64,000 bases of DNA from JAHEEL01 sp963785245 (GTDB lineage Bacteria; Actinomycetota; Acidimicrobiia; Spongiisociales; UBA5794), in the NCBI GenBank assembly GCA_963785245.1, contig CAWAUO010000012.1:169090-233089 (forward strand), written 5' to 3'. Of this stretch, positions 53,578-62,287 are shown piece after piece. Below the pieces are notes generated by a model. That model saw only the letters and a list, made by a program, of their open reading frames with translations, was not told the DNA's origin and made no database searches. Numbering within the stretch: the first letter of the stretch is position 1; every line of letters starts with the position of its first letter. Made by a program: the position numbers and the translations under genes.

Positions 53578-54155
53578 CGGACATTCGCGGCCCGATCGAG
53601 GCCATCCTGTTTGTTTCCGAGTCGCCGATATCGGTTGGTGAGTTGGCAGAAGTCGTCGAGGCACCGGCCGCCGTCGTCGAGGCCACCCTCACGGAGATTG
53701 AGCAAGACCTCCTCGAGCGAGATTCCGGCATCGTTCTGCGGGCAGTTGCCGGCGGCTGGCGGCTCTACACCGCCGCGGGCATGCTTCCGTATCTCGAGCG
53801 ATTCGCTGCGTCGGAACGTGCAACCCGTCTCTCAAATGCGGCGCTCGAGACACTTGCGGTCGTGGCGTATCGCCAGCCGGTGTCGCGTGGCCAGATCTCA
53901 GAGGTGCGCGGCGTCGATTCGGAACGGGCGTTGCACACCCTCGAACGTCGTGGCCTCGTCCGCGAGATCGGGACAGCGCCCGGCCCCGGGCAGGCGCTGT
54001 TGTATGGCACCACGGAGTTGTTCCTCGAGAAGCTCGGTATCGACCATCCACAGGATCTTCCCCCGCTTGCGGACCATGTGCCGCCGGCCGAGGTGGTGGA
54101 GACCCTCGAACGCCCCTTCCGACCGGAGGGATCATCGAACGACTCCAGAAACTGA
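53574..54155 (+). CDS. scpB: ScpB, segregation and condensation protein B
   Basis: Condensin accessory protein of 193 residues with two winged-helix domains. DIRGPIEAILFVSESPISVGE and LSNAALETLAVVAYRQPVSR are typical family segments, and LYGTTELFLEKLGI closes the second domain. GTG 53574 overlaps scpA (GTGA). The stop lies inside the 5' end of rluB. Confidence 0.95.
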   Translation: MTDIRGPIEAILFVSESPISVGELAEVVEAPAAVVEATLTEIEQDLLERDSGIVLRAVAGGWRLYTAAGMLPYLERFAASERATRLSNAALETLAVVAYRQPVSRGQISEVRGVDSERALHTLERRGLVREIGTAPGPGQALLYGTTELFLEKLGIDHPQDLPPLADHVPPAEVVETLERPFRPEGSSNDSRN

Positions 54156-54874
54156 TCGCCCGGTCGGGCTACGCATCGAGACGGCACGCGGAGATCCTCA
54201 TCGGAAACGGCCGGGTGACCGTCGATGGGGATCCGGCCCATCTCGGACAGAAGATCGATCCATCGAAACAGCGTGTCCAGATCGACGGACTGCCGCTGCC
54301 GCTGGCTCCCGATCTCGCTTCATACCTCGTGTACAAGCCGGTCGGGACGGTGAGCACCGCCGATGATCCGCAGGGTCGACCCACCGTGGTGGATCTGGTC
54401 CCGAGATCGATGCGGGTGTACCCGGCAGGGCGCCTCGATGCCGACTCTGAAGGTCTGATGGTGCTGACGAACGACGGGGATCTCACGTTGCGACTCACGC
54501 ACCCGCGCTTCGGCGTTCACAAGACCTATGTGGTGCTCGTCTCGGGGACCGTTGAGCCGGCAGCGCTTCGGCGCCTTGCCGATGGCGTCGATCTCGAAGA
54601 CGGTCCTGCTGCGGCAATTGGAGCACGCTTGCTCGATCAGTCGGACGGGCGCGCGCTGGTGGAGATCATCATGGGCGAGGGACGCAAGCGCATCGTACGA
54701 CGCATGTTCGATCGTGTCGGGCACCCGGTTGAGCGTCTGATTCGGACGGCGATCGGACCGATTCGCGACGGTTCGCTGAAAGCGGGAGAGCACCGTACGA
54801 TCACGATTGAGGAGATCCGGGCGGTGTATGCCCTTGGAGAGGAGGGGTCCGATGACGGACTGCCGAACACTTGA
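54134..54874 (+). CDS. rluB: RluB-family 23S rRNA pseudouridine synthase
   Basis: Pseudouridine synthase of about 246 residues (RsuA/RluB family, targeting 23S rRNA). An N-terminal S4 domain (ERLQKLIARSGYASRRHAEI) precedes the catalytic domain with YPAGRLDADSEGLMVLTNDG (catalytic Asp) and EGRKRIVRRMFDRVGHPV. No ATG, GTG or TTG precedes the S4 domain in frame; the first is GTG 54215, inside it. GGAGGG at 54125-54130 sits just before ATC ATC GAA, so ATC at 54134 is given as a provisional start. A CTG at 54152 is the alternative, or a sequencing error changed an ATG. Confidence 0.88.
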   Translation: MERLQKLIARSGYASRRHAEILIGNGRVTVDGDPAHLGQKIDPSKQRVQIDGLPLPLAPDLASYLVYKPVGTVSTADDPQGRPTVVDLVPRSMRVYPAGRLDADSEGLMVLTNDGDLTLRLTHPRFGVHKTYVVLVSGTVEPAALRRLADGVDLEDGPAAAIGARLLDQSDGRALVEIIMGEGRKRIVRRMFDRVGHPVERLIRTAIGPIRDGSLKAGEHRTITIEEIRAVYALGEEGSDDGLPNT

Positions 54875-56123
54875 ACCGGCAACCGGCCCGTTCCAGGCCG
54901 GGGTCAACACCCCCGGAGACAAATCGCTGTCGCACCGAGCGCTGATCTTTGCTGCGCTCGCCGACGATGAGAGCGAGATCACCGGTCTTGCGCCGGGCTT
55001 CGACGTCACCTCGACGCTGGGTGCGCTCGAGCGCCTTGGACTCCGTCGCGACGGCGATCGCTTCATGCCCGGTCACACGGCTGTTGATCCGGGCCAGCCA
55101 ATTGACTGCGGGAATTCGGGCACGACGATGCGTCTCCTTGCCGGAAGCCTGTCGGCGCTGCCGTTCCGGGTGACGCTCATCGGCGACGCATCGCTCTCGA
55201 CGCGCCCCATGCGCCGCCTGGTCAGACCACTCGGGGCCCTCGGCTCCGACGTGGCGCTCTCCCCGCAAGGAACCGCTCCGATGACCGTTGGAGAAGCGTC
55301 GCTCCGCGGCGCCGATATCGCGATCGACGTTGCATCGGCGCAGGTCCGTTCAGCATTCGAATTCGCCGCAATCCAGGCGGATGGCGATTCGTCGATCGAC
55401 AGCCCCGCGGGCTATCGGGACCACACGGAACGGTGGCTCGAGGCGTTCGGGCTCGGAGCATCGGACGGCACATTGATGCAGATCAATCCGGGTCCGGTCC
55501 CGGGCGCGTCATACGCGATACCCGGGGATCCCTCCAGCGCAGCCTACGTGTGGGCGAGTGCCGCCATTGTGCCCGGGTCTCGGGTCGTCACCCCGAACAT
55601 CAGCCTCAATCCCGGGCGCCTCGGATTCCTCAGCATTATCGAAGCCATGGGTGCCGAGGTCCACGGCGAAGTGACGGGCACCCTTCACGGCGATCCGGTC
55701 GGGACCGTGTCGGTGGGCGGGGCTGCGCTCGAAGCGGTCGAAGTGTCCGGAGACACGGTCGCCGCCGCGATCGATGAACTGCCGTTGGTGGCCGTCCTCG
55801 GCGCCTATGCCGAAGGGATCACGGTCGTCAGCGATGCCGCGGAGTTGCGGGTCAAAGAGAGCGACCGGGTCGTCAGCACGACCGCGATGATCCGCGGCCT
55901 CGGAGGCGGTGCAGAGGCGACCGAAGACGGTTTCGCGGTCGTCGGCACGGGATTCCTCGACGGCGGAACGGTTGATGCTGCAGGGGACCACCGGATCGCC
56001 ATGGCGGGCGCCGTTGCTGCAACGGCGGCCGGGGGTCCGGTCACGATCTCCGGCGCCTCAGTCGCCGGCGTATCCTGGCCGACGTTCTACGACACGATGG
56101 AGGCAGTGTGGTCATCGCGATAG
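54852..56123 (+). CDS. aroA: 5-enolpyruvylshikimate-3-phosphate synthase
   Basis: EPSP synthase of 423 residues, the sixth step of the shikimate pathway. PGDKSLSHRALIFAAL carries the phosphate-binding Lys and Arg. Further motifs are IDCGNSGTTMRLLAG, STRPMRRLV, QVRSAFEFAA, ELRVKESDRV and DHRIAMAGA. ATG 54852 lies within the last 23 bases of rluB. Placement of aroA before cmk is common in diverse bacteria. It overlaps cmk by 16 nt. Confidence 0.95.
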   Translation: MTDCRTLEPATGPFQAGVNTPGDKSLSHRALIFAALADDESEITGLAPGFDVTSTLGALERLGLRRDGDRFMPGHTAVDPGQPIDCGNSGTTMRLLAGSLSALPFRVTLIGDASLSTRPMRRLVRPLGALGSDVALSPQGTAPMTVGEASLRGADIAIDVASAQVRSAFEFAAIQADGDSSIDSPAGYRDHTERWLEAFGLGASDGTLMQINPGPVPGASYAIPGDPSSAAYVWASAAIVPGSRVVTPNISLNPGRLGFLSIIEAMGAEVHGEVTGTLHGDPVGTVSVGGAALEAVEVSGDTVAAAIDELPLVAVLGAYAEGITVVSDAAELRVKESDRVVSTTAMIRGLGGGAEATEDGFAVVGTGFLDGGTVDAAGDHRIAMAGAVAATAAGGPVTISGASVAGVSWPTFYDTMEAVWSSR

Positions 56124-56788
56124 ACGGACCGGGCGGGGTCGGTAAATCGACGGTGTCGAGCCGCGTGGCTGGCGCGCTCGGTCTCCCACATCTCGACACC
56201 GGCTCGACCTACCGGGCCGCGGGTCTCATGGCGCTGCGGAGCGGAGCAGATGTGGGGGATGCACCAGCGGTCGTCGAAGCAATCCGCGATGCGCACATTG
56301 CGATCGACCTGGGCGTGGTCTCAGTCGACGGTATCGAGGTGACACAGGAGCTGCGGGGCGATGATGTCACTGCAGCATCGAGCGCGGTCGCTACCCACCC
56401 CGAGGTGCGGGCCGGCATTGTGGCACTGCAACGAGCCTGGGTCGTCGAACACGGCGGCTCGGCCGTTGTGGAAGGGCGTGACATAGGGACCGTGGTCTTT
56501 CCTGATGCTCCGGTGAAGATCTACCTCACGGCACGACCGGAAGTACGAGCGGCTCGCCGTGCGAACGACGCAGAGGCGGGGAGCAAGAGTCAGGAACAGA
56601 TCGCAGCCGAACTCGCCGCCCGCGATCACGCCGACTCAACCAGGGTGACGTCCCCGCTCCGACCGGCCGACGACGCCGTGATCGTCGACACCAGCGAACT
56701 CGGTATCGACGAAGTGGTGGAAGCGATCCTGGATGTGGTCGAGCGAACCCGCCGGCGACTGGCGACCGGCGACCGGCGACCGCTCTAG
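56108..56788 (+). CDS. cmk: cytidylate kinase
   Basis: CMP/dCMP kinase of 226 residues. IAIDGPGGVGKSTVSSRVA is the P-loop start. LDTGSTYRAAGLMAL, VVEGRDIGTVVFPDAPVKIYLTA-type segments and RPADDAVIVDTSEL follow the family. The GTG start overlaps aroA. The 3' end is made of four 7-bp repeats, and the gene shares its CTAG stop with convergent ispH. Confidence 0.95.
   Translation: MVIAIDGPGGVGKSTVSSRVAGALGLPHLDTGSTYRAAGLMALRSGADVGDAPAVVEAIRDAHIAIDLGVVSVDGIEVTQELRGDDVTAASSAVATHPEVRAGIVALQRAWVVEHGGSAVVEGRDIGTVVFPDAPVKIYLTARPEVRAARRANDAEAGSKSQEQIAAELAARDHADSTRVTSPLRPADDAVIVDTSELGIDEVVEAILDVVERTRRRLATGDRRPL
56754..56781 (+). repeat. four tandem 7-bp repeats at the cmk 3' end
   Basis: GGCGACT followed by three copies of GGCGACC, ending five bases before the cmk stop codon. 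The unit length is not a multiple of three, so copy changes would alter the last residues of the protein. Confidence 0.8.
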
Positions 56789-57831
56789 ACCCCCAAGAGC
56801 TCGAGGGCCTCGCTCGCGTCCCACCCGCGATCGTTCTCGATGGGGCCCTCGGATCCGGGGTTGGGGGCGGCGAAGGCTCCTTCGACCAGCGCTTGGAGCG
56901 TCTTCACGAAGGACCGGAGTCGCGGCGGGAGCGGGAAGTACTCGTCCTCATCGGTGACCCTGACGATCTCCGGTATGCCCCCGGGAGCGACGGCCTCGAT
57001 CACGGCACGAACCCGCTGGTCGGGAGCAGATGCGCCAGCCGTGACGCCGACGACGTCGTCGTCGGCGAACCACAGCGGATCGACGTCGTTGGGACCGTCC
57101 ACGCGGTACGCCCGCACGCCGGCCTTCTCTGCAACACGGACGAGGGCCCGGGTGTTCGACGAGTTCTCAGAACCGACGACCAGGATCACCGAGGCAGCCT
57201 CGGCGAGCTTGAGAATCGCGGTCTGGCGGTTGGTGGTGGCGTAGCAGAGGTCGCTCTTCCTGGCGGTCTCCAACAACGGGAATCGGTCGCCGGCGTCATC
57301 AAGGATCCCCTCCCATTCGAAGAGTCCCAGGGTGGTCTGCGCCAGGAGAGCCACCTTGTCGGGATCCTTCGGGTTGAACGAGCCAAGCCCATCGACTGGG
57401 TCCACGAGGGTGGCGGCATCCGGCGCCTCAGCGATCGCCCCGATCGCCTCGTCGTGGCCGTCGTGGCCCACGTAGATGATGGTGTAACCGCGATCCGACA
57501 TGCGCCGCATCTCGTGGTGCACCTTGGTGACGAGAGGACAGACGGCATCGATAGTGACAGCGGCCCGACTCTCAGCTGCATCAACGACCTCGGGAGCGGA
57601 GCCATGTGCCGAGAGCATCACGGGTCGACCGTCCGGTACGTCGGCGACGTCATCAACGAAGACGACGCCTGCACGCTCGAACGCGTCGACGACGGCGGCG
57701 TTGTGCACGATCTCGTGATAGCAGTAGACCGGTGGTTCGAACGTCTGAACCATCCACGTCAATGCCTTGATCGCCATCTCGACACCGGCGCAGAAACCAC
57801 GCGGTTCGGCCAACAGCACCCTGGGCATCAT
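56785..57831 (-). CDS. ispH: IspH, 4-hydroxy-3-methylbut-2-enyl diphosphate reductase
   Basis: Last enzyme of the MEP isoprenoid pathway, a [4Fe-4S] reductase producing IPP and DMAPP. The protein has 348 residues from the first of two adjacent ATGs at 57831. The three cluster cysteines are in EPRGFCAGVEMA, DAVCPLVTKVHHE and KSDLCYATTNRQ. HEIVHN, LSAHGSAPEV and SENSSNTRALV hold substrate-binding residues. A TATCCT hexamer seven bases upstream suggests a leaderless transcript. The gene ends on a shared CTAG with cmk. Confidence 0.96.
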   Translation of the reverse strand: MMPRVLLAEPRGFCAGVEMAIKALTWMVQTFEPPVYCYHEIVHNAAVVDAFERAGVVFVDDVADVPDGRPVMLSAHGSAPEVVDAAESRAAVTIDAVCPLVTKVHHEMRRMSDRGYTIIYVGHDGHDEAIGAIAEAPDAATLVDPVDGLGSFNPKDPDKVALLAQTTLGLFEWEGILDDAGDRFPLLETARKSDLCYATTNRQTAILKLAEAASVILVVGSENSSNTRALVRVAEKAGVRAYRVDGPNDVDPLWFADDDVVGVTAGASAPDQRVRAVIEAVAPGGIPEIVRVTDEDEYFPLPPRLRSFVKTLQALVEGAFAAPNPGSEGPIENDRGWDASEALELLGV

Positions 57832-57838
57832 GCGATCG

Positions 57839-57844
57839 AGGATA
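57839..57844 (-). promoter_or_regulatory. -10-like hexamer for ispH
   Basis: TATCCT on the minus strand lies seven bases before the first ispH ATG, and no ribosome binding site is seen. It faces a separate TACCAT (57874-57879, plus strand) ten bases before the DUF512 gene start, so two short divergent promoters share about 58 bp. Confidence 0.4.
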
Positions 57845-57889
57845 GGGGGCGTCGGGTCTACAAGATGGACGGGTACCATCGAAGGACCG

Positions 57890-59272
57890 ATGTCGAATCC
57901 CACTGTTATTGAGATTGTGAGTGACAGTCCCGCCGCCGAGGCGGGGCTTTCCATCGGCGCGGAACTCGTGGCGGTGAATGGGATTGTTCCGTCCGATGTG
58001 ATCGAGTACCAGCAGCTCGTCGACGATGCCGATCCCGAAGTGACGATCCGCGACGGATCGGGTCAGCGCACCGTCGTGCTCCCCAAGAACGCCGGGGAGC
58101 CGCTGGGGCTTCGCCTCTCGTCTTCGATCTTCGACCGGGTGCAGACCTGTGACAACCACTGCGAGTTCTGCTTCATCTACCAGCTCCCGCCCGGCATGCG
58201 GGAATCCCTGTACCTGAAGGACGACGACTACCGATTGTCCTTCCTCTACGGGAATTTCACGACGCTGACCCGCTTCACGGAACTCGACCTCGCCCGTGTG
58301 GTCGAGGAGCGCCTCGGGCCCCTCTACGTGTCGATCCATGCCACCGATCCCGAGGTCCGAACTCGCATGCTGCGGAACCCGCGAGGCGCTACCTCCCTGC
58401 GATGGCTGCGGGCGCTGCTGGACTACGACGTCATCGTGCACGGACAGGTGGTCCTCTGCCCCGGAATCAACGCCGGATCCGTGCTCGATCGCACGGCCGC
58501 TGAGATCCTGGCCCGGTACAGCGGCCTGGCATCGGTCGGCATCGTGCCACTCGGCCTGTCGCGCTACAACACCGAGGCGAACCTCAGGGTGCACACCACC
58601 GATGAGGCGGCTGCCGATCTCGATACGATCCACTTCTGGCAGGAAGAGGCGATGCGTCGAATCGGGAGACGGCTGTTCTTCGCCTCGGATGAGTTGTACG
58701 TCGTCGCGAAGCGTCCGGTACCAGAGCGTGACGCATACGAGGACTTCCCCCAGCACGAGAACGGGATCGGGATGATCCGAACGTTCACCGATGAAGTGGC
58801 GGCCCTGGTCGGAGGTGTCGACGCTCCCGCTCCGGTGATGACCGGCGAGTGGCGGACGATTCCATCGGCGCCGGGGGAGGGCTACCGGGCGCCGCGTCAC
58901 ACCGGATCCGACCCGGGGGCCGACTCCGGGCCCGTTGGTGTGCTGACCGGTGCCTACGGTGCAGCGGCACTAGAACCGCTGCTTCCCGAACTCGAACGGC
59001 TCAGCGGCCGTACGCTCCGCCTGGTCGCGGTCGAGAACGAGTTCTTCGGCGGCAACACGGCCGTTGCCGGCCTCATGGTCGGTGCCGATGTGGAAGCGAC
59101 CATCAGAAGCAGCCCCGTCCCCGTCTCTCGCTATCTTCTCCCTGATGTCGCCCTCTCCGGCGACGTCTTCCTCGACGACATGTCTCTGTCCGACCTCCGT
59201 ACTGTGACGTCCGTCCCGATCATCGTGACCCCGGCAACCGCCGGGGGCCTCATCCAAGGAGCCGCCGCATGA
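57890..59272 (+). CDS. DUF512 family protein: PDZ-like plus radical-SAM-like module
   Basis: Protein of 460 residues. An N-terminal PDZ-like stretch (SDSPAAEAGLSIGAELVAVNG, about residues 11-31) is followed by a CxxxCxxC motif in TCDNHCEFCFIYQLPPGM (about 87-104), as in radical-SAM enzymes. The C-terminal DUF512 domain has VENEFFGGNTAVAGLMVG and LLPDVALSGDVFLDDMS. No reaction is established for this family to my knowledge. AAGGA supports ATG 57890. The stop overlaps der, and the same pairing with der occurs in other phyla, hinting at a ribosome- or translation-linked role. Confidence 0.85.
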   Translation: MSNPTVIEIVSDSPAAEAGLSIGAELVAVNGIVPSDVIEYQQLVDDADPEVTIRDGSGQRTVVLPKNAGEPLGLRLSSSIFDRVQTCDNHCEFCFIYQLPPGMRESLYLKDDDYRLSFLYGNFTTLTRFTELDLARVVEERLGPLYVSIHATDPEVRTRMLRNPRGATSLRWLRALLDYDVIVHGQVVLCPGINAGSVLDRTAAEILARYSGLASVGIVPLGLSRYNTEANLRVHTTDEAAADLDTIHFWQEEAMRRIGRRLFFASDELYVVAKRPVPERDAYEDFPQHENGIGMIRTFTDEVAALVGGVDAPAPVMTGEWRTIPSAPGEGYRAPRHTGSDPGADSGPVGVLTGAYGAAALEPLLPELERLSGRTLRLVAVENEFFGGNTAVAGLMVGADVEATIRSSPVPVSRYLLPDVALSGDVFLDDMSLSDLRTVTSVPIIVTPATAGGLIQGAAA

Positions 59273-60588
59273 GCCGCCTTCCGGTCGTAGTCATTCTGGG
59301 TCGACCGAACGTCGGCAAGTCGACGCTGGTCAACCGAATCGTCCGCAGAAAGGCCGCGGTCGTCGACGAGCAGGCAGGGGTCACGCGCGATCGACGCGAG
59401 TTCGAGGCCGACTGGGGAGGTCGCGACTTCATCGTGATCGACACCGGGGGTTGGGAGGCACGGCCCGGGGAGGAACTGACGGCGGATATCCGGGAACAAG
59501 CCGAGATCGCGGTTGGCGCAGCCGACGTGGTCGTGTTCGTCACCGACGGAACGGCCGACCTGACCGACGACGACGTCGGCGTGGCTCGCATCCTGCAGCA
59601 GGCCGGTGTTCCCTTCATCTTCGTTGCCAACAAGGTTGATGGTCCCGGCGTCGAGTCGGATCTTGCCCATCTCTGGTCGCTCGGTCTCGGAGAGCCGTTC
59701 CCGGTCTCGGCCTTGCATGGCCGCAACACCGGAGAGTTCCTGGAGCGTCTCGTCACGCTGCTGCCCGACCTTGGCGATGCCGTTGCGGATACGACCATCG
59801 CCAGCCTGGCAATCATCGGGCGTCCGAACGTCGGGAAGTCGACACTCCTCAATCGTCTGGCGGGCGAGGAGCGTGTCTTGGTCTCGGACGTGCCGGGTAC
59901 GACGCGTGATCCCATCAACCTCGTGGTCGATCTCGACGGTGAACCGTTCGAAATCATCGACACAGCCGGCATCAAGCGCCGTACAAAGATCAACGACGCC
60001 GTCGAACGGTACGCCGTGATGCGCGCCAGGGAGGTCCTGAGCCAATCCGATGTCGCGTTGATGCTGATCGACGGGACGAGGGGGGCCACCCACCAGGAGC
60101 AGCGTCTGGCCGAAGAGATCGTCAAATCCGGCGCGGGTCTGATCCTGGTCCTCAACAAGTGGGACATCCGCAACGAGGATGAGCGCCTCCACACCGAGGA
60201 CTCGGTCGCCGATCGTCTGGCGTTCGTCGACTGGGCACCCATCCTGCGGGTGTCGGCTCAGACCGGTTCGCGCCTGGTTCGGCTGCCGGCGGCCGTGCGC
60301 ATGGTGCTGGAGAACCGGCGCCGCCGGATCCCGACACCGGAATTGAATCGACTCGTTCGGTCGTGGCAGGAGGCGCACCCGCCCCCCGTCCGCAAGAACA
60401 AGCGGCCGCACATCCTCTACGCCGTGCAGGCCGAGACCGAACCGCCGACCTTCGTCCTGTTCGTGCGAGGCGGCGATCTCGCCCCCGACTATCTGCGGTT
60501 CATCGAGCGGCGGCTTCGAGAGACGTTTGACTTCACGGGTACGCCGGTGCGTATTGTGGTGCGCAAGCGACAGAGGAGCGATCGGTGA
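59269..60588 (+). CDS. der: Der (EngA), ribosome-assembly GTPase
   Basis: Tandem GTPase of 439 residues required for 50S subunit maturation. Two G domains each carry GRPNVGKS (about residues 9-16 and 184-191), with DTGG and DTAG switch II motifs and NKVD and NKWD specificity motifs. A KH-like C-terminal domain follows (RIPTPELNRLV, PHILYAVQ). The ATG overlaps the DUF512 gene, and the stop overlaps the carboxylase start, so these three are translationally linked. Confidence 0.97.
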   Translation: MSRLPVVVILGRPNVGKSTLVNRIVRRKAAVVDEQAGVTRDRREFEADWGGRDFIVIDTGGWEARPGEELTADIREQAEIAVGAADVVVFVTDGTADLTDDDVGVARILQQAGVPFIFVANKVDGPGVESDLAHLWSLGLGEPFPVSALHGRNTGEFLERLVTLLPDLGDAVADTTIASLAIIGRPNVGKSTLLNRLAGEERVLVSDVPGTTRDPINLVVDLDGEPFEIIDTAGIKRRTKINDAVERYAVMRAREVLSQSDVALMLIDGTRGATHQEQRLAEEIVKSGAGLILVLNKWDIRNEDERLHTEDSVADRLAFVDWAPILRVSAQTGSRLVRLPAAVRMVLENRRRRIPTPELNRLVRSWQEAHPPPVRKNKRPHILYAVQAETEPPTFVLFVRGGDLAPDYLRFIERRLRETFDFTGTPVRIVVRKRQRSDR

Positions 60589-62117
60589 CTGGTTCCCTGA
60601 GCGACCGGTTCCACGTTGAAACGGACCGGGCTGCGTCGGGAGGACCGGAGCGATACCACGAACAGCTGAAGGATCGCGGGAAGCTCTTTGTACGCGATCG
60701 CGTGGATCTGCTGTGCGATCCGGGCTCGTTCATCGAGGATGGACTGCTCGCAAACGCCGAAACGATGGATCACGGTGCCGACGCGGTCGTCACCGGGAGG
60801 GGAGCGATCGACGGTCGGCCGGTGATGGTCATCGCCAACGACCCAACGGTGAAGGCTGGCAGCTGGGGTCGCCTCACCGTCGAGAAGATCATCCGGGCGC
60901 TCGAGGCCGCCTACGACGAGAGGCTTCCGGTCTTCTTCCTCGTCGATTCGGCCGGCGCCAGGATCACCGATCAGGTCGATCTCTTCCCCGGCCGTCGCGG
61001 CGCGGGGAAGATCTTCTACAACCAGATCCGGCTCTCGGGCCGGGTCCCGCAGATCTGTTGCCTATTCGGCCCTTCGGCTGCCGGCGGCGCGTACATCCCA
61101 TCGTTTTGTGATGTGGTGGTGATGGTCGAAGGGCGCGCCTCGATGTACCTCGGGTCGCCGCGAATGGCTGAGATGGTGATCGGCGAGGAGGCCACGCTCG
61201 AGGAGATGGGCGGTGCGCGCATGCACTGCGAAGTCTCCGGATGCGGCGACGCCCTCGTGACGAGCGACGAGGAAGCGATCGCGTGGGCGCAGCAGTACTT
61301 CAGCTACGTCGCCGACCACACCCGTGTCCTCCCCCCCGCGTACGCCCCCGAACCGCCCGAGGAGGGGTTCCGCCCGACCGATGTCTTGCCGGAGGACCCG
61401 AGGGCCGTCTACGACATGGCGGAGTTCCTGAAGGGAATCGTCGACGCCGGAACGCTCTTCGAGATCAAGCAGCGCTACGCGCGCGAGATCATCACGGCAT
61501 TCGCCCTCCTGGACGGCAAGCCGGTCGGAATCGTCGCGTCCCAACCGAGACATCTCGGCGGCGTCCTGTTCGTGGACTCCGCCGACAAGTCGGCGCGCTT
61601 CATGGGCCTCTGCGACGCCATGAACATCCCGCTGCTCTACTTCGCCGATGTTCCCGGGTTCATGATCGGGACCGAGGTCGAGCGCCAAGGCATCATCCGA
61701 GCGGGTGCGAAGATGCTCACCGCGATCGCCGAAGCCACGGTGCCGCGCATCTCGGTAGTCGTCCGCAAGGCGTACGGCGCCGGCCTGTACGCGTTCTCGG
61801 GTCCCGGATTCCGTCCCGATGCAAGCCTCGCCCTGCCGACCGCCGAGATCGCCGTCATGGGGCCGGAAGCAGCGATCAACGCGGTCTACTTCAACAAGAT
61901 CGAGTCCCTGCCTGAGGCAGAACGTGAAGCGTTCGTCGAGGCCCGCCGGGCTGAGTACGTCGAGGACGTCGATCTGCTGCGCCTTGCCTCGGAGGTGGTC
62001 GTCGACGCCGTCATCCAACCGGAGGAGCTGCGGCGCGAGTTGATCATGCGTCTGCGGTACGCATCGAAAAAGGATCGGGAATTCTCCTCCCGGCGCCACG
62101 GTATCCCTCCGGTATGA
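60585..62117 (+). CDS. acyl-CoA carboxylase carboxyltransferase subunit
   Basis: Carboxyltransferase of 510 residues, of the propionyl-/acetyl-/methylmalonyl-CoA family. RDRVDLLCDPGSFIEDG opens the N-terminal domain. FLVDSAGARITDQVDLFPGR and FGPSAAGGAYIPSFCDVVVM form oxyanion-hole regions of the N half. FADVPGFMIGTEVERQGIIR and VRKAYGAGLYAFSGPGF do so in the C half. The usual ERDR-type specificity residues cannot be read with certainty, so the acyl-CoA is undefined. No biotin carboxylase subunit is adjacent. A 51-residue membrane protein is coupled downstream. Confidence 0.92.
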   Translation: MTGSLSDRFHVETDRAASGGPERYHEQLKDRGKLFVRDRVDLLCDPGSFIEDGLLANAETMDHGADAVVTGRGAIDGRPVMVIANDPTVKAGSWGRLTVEKIIRALEAAYDERLPVFFLVDSAGARITDQVDLFPGRRGAGKIFYNQIRLSGRVPQICCLFGPSAAGGAYIPSFCDVVVMVEGRASMYLGSPRMAEMVIGEEATLEEMGGARMHCEVSGCGDALVTSDEEAIAWAQQYFSYVADHTRVLPPAYAPEPPEEGFRPTDVLPEDPRAVYDMAEFLKGIVDAGTLFEIKQRYAREIITAFALLDGKPVGIVASQPRHLGGVLFVDSADKSARFMGLCDAMNIPLLYFADVPGFMIGTEVERQGIIRAGAKMLTAIAEATVPRISVVVRKAYGAGLYAFSGPGFRPDASLALPTAEIAVMGPEAAINAVYFNKIESLPEAEREAFVEARRAEYVEDVDLLRLASEVVVDAVIQPEELRRELIMRLRYASKKDREFSSRRHGIPPV

Positions 62118-62269
62118 GCGCGGACGATCCGCCCGAGTCCCAGGTCGAACCGGAATCACGCGACCGGTGGCCCATCGGATTCCTGCTGCTGGTCTGTGCG
62201 ATCGCCCTCTATCTCGGTTGGCGTCTGGTGCAAGGGATTGCCTGGGTCGTCGACTCGATCGCCGGATAG
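62114..62269 (+). CDS. 51-residue membrane microprotein coupled to the carboxyltransferase
   Basis: ATG 62114 overlaps the carboxyltransferase stop (ATGA) and opens 51 codons ending at TAG 62267-62269. An acidic, Pro-rich head (SADDPPESQVEPESRDR) precedes one membrane helix (about residues 20-36) and a short amphipathic tail (VQGIAWVVDSIAG). Actinobacterial acyl-CoA carboxylases often have a small epsilon subunit encoded here, but those are soluble, and this product looks different. A membrane anchor for the carboxylase is a possible role, by inference. Confidence 0.6.
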   Translation: MSADDPPESQVEPESRDRWPIGFLLLVCAIALYLGWRLVQGIAWVVDSIAG

Positions 62270-62287
62270 CCGGCACGGCGGATCCGT

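Noticed and set aside
59131..60411. Minus-strand open frame of 426 codons
   Set aside because: Antisense to der, whose two GTPase domains are fully conserved; the reverse translation shows no motif.
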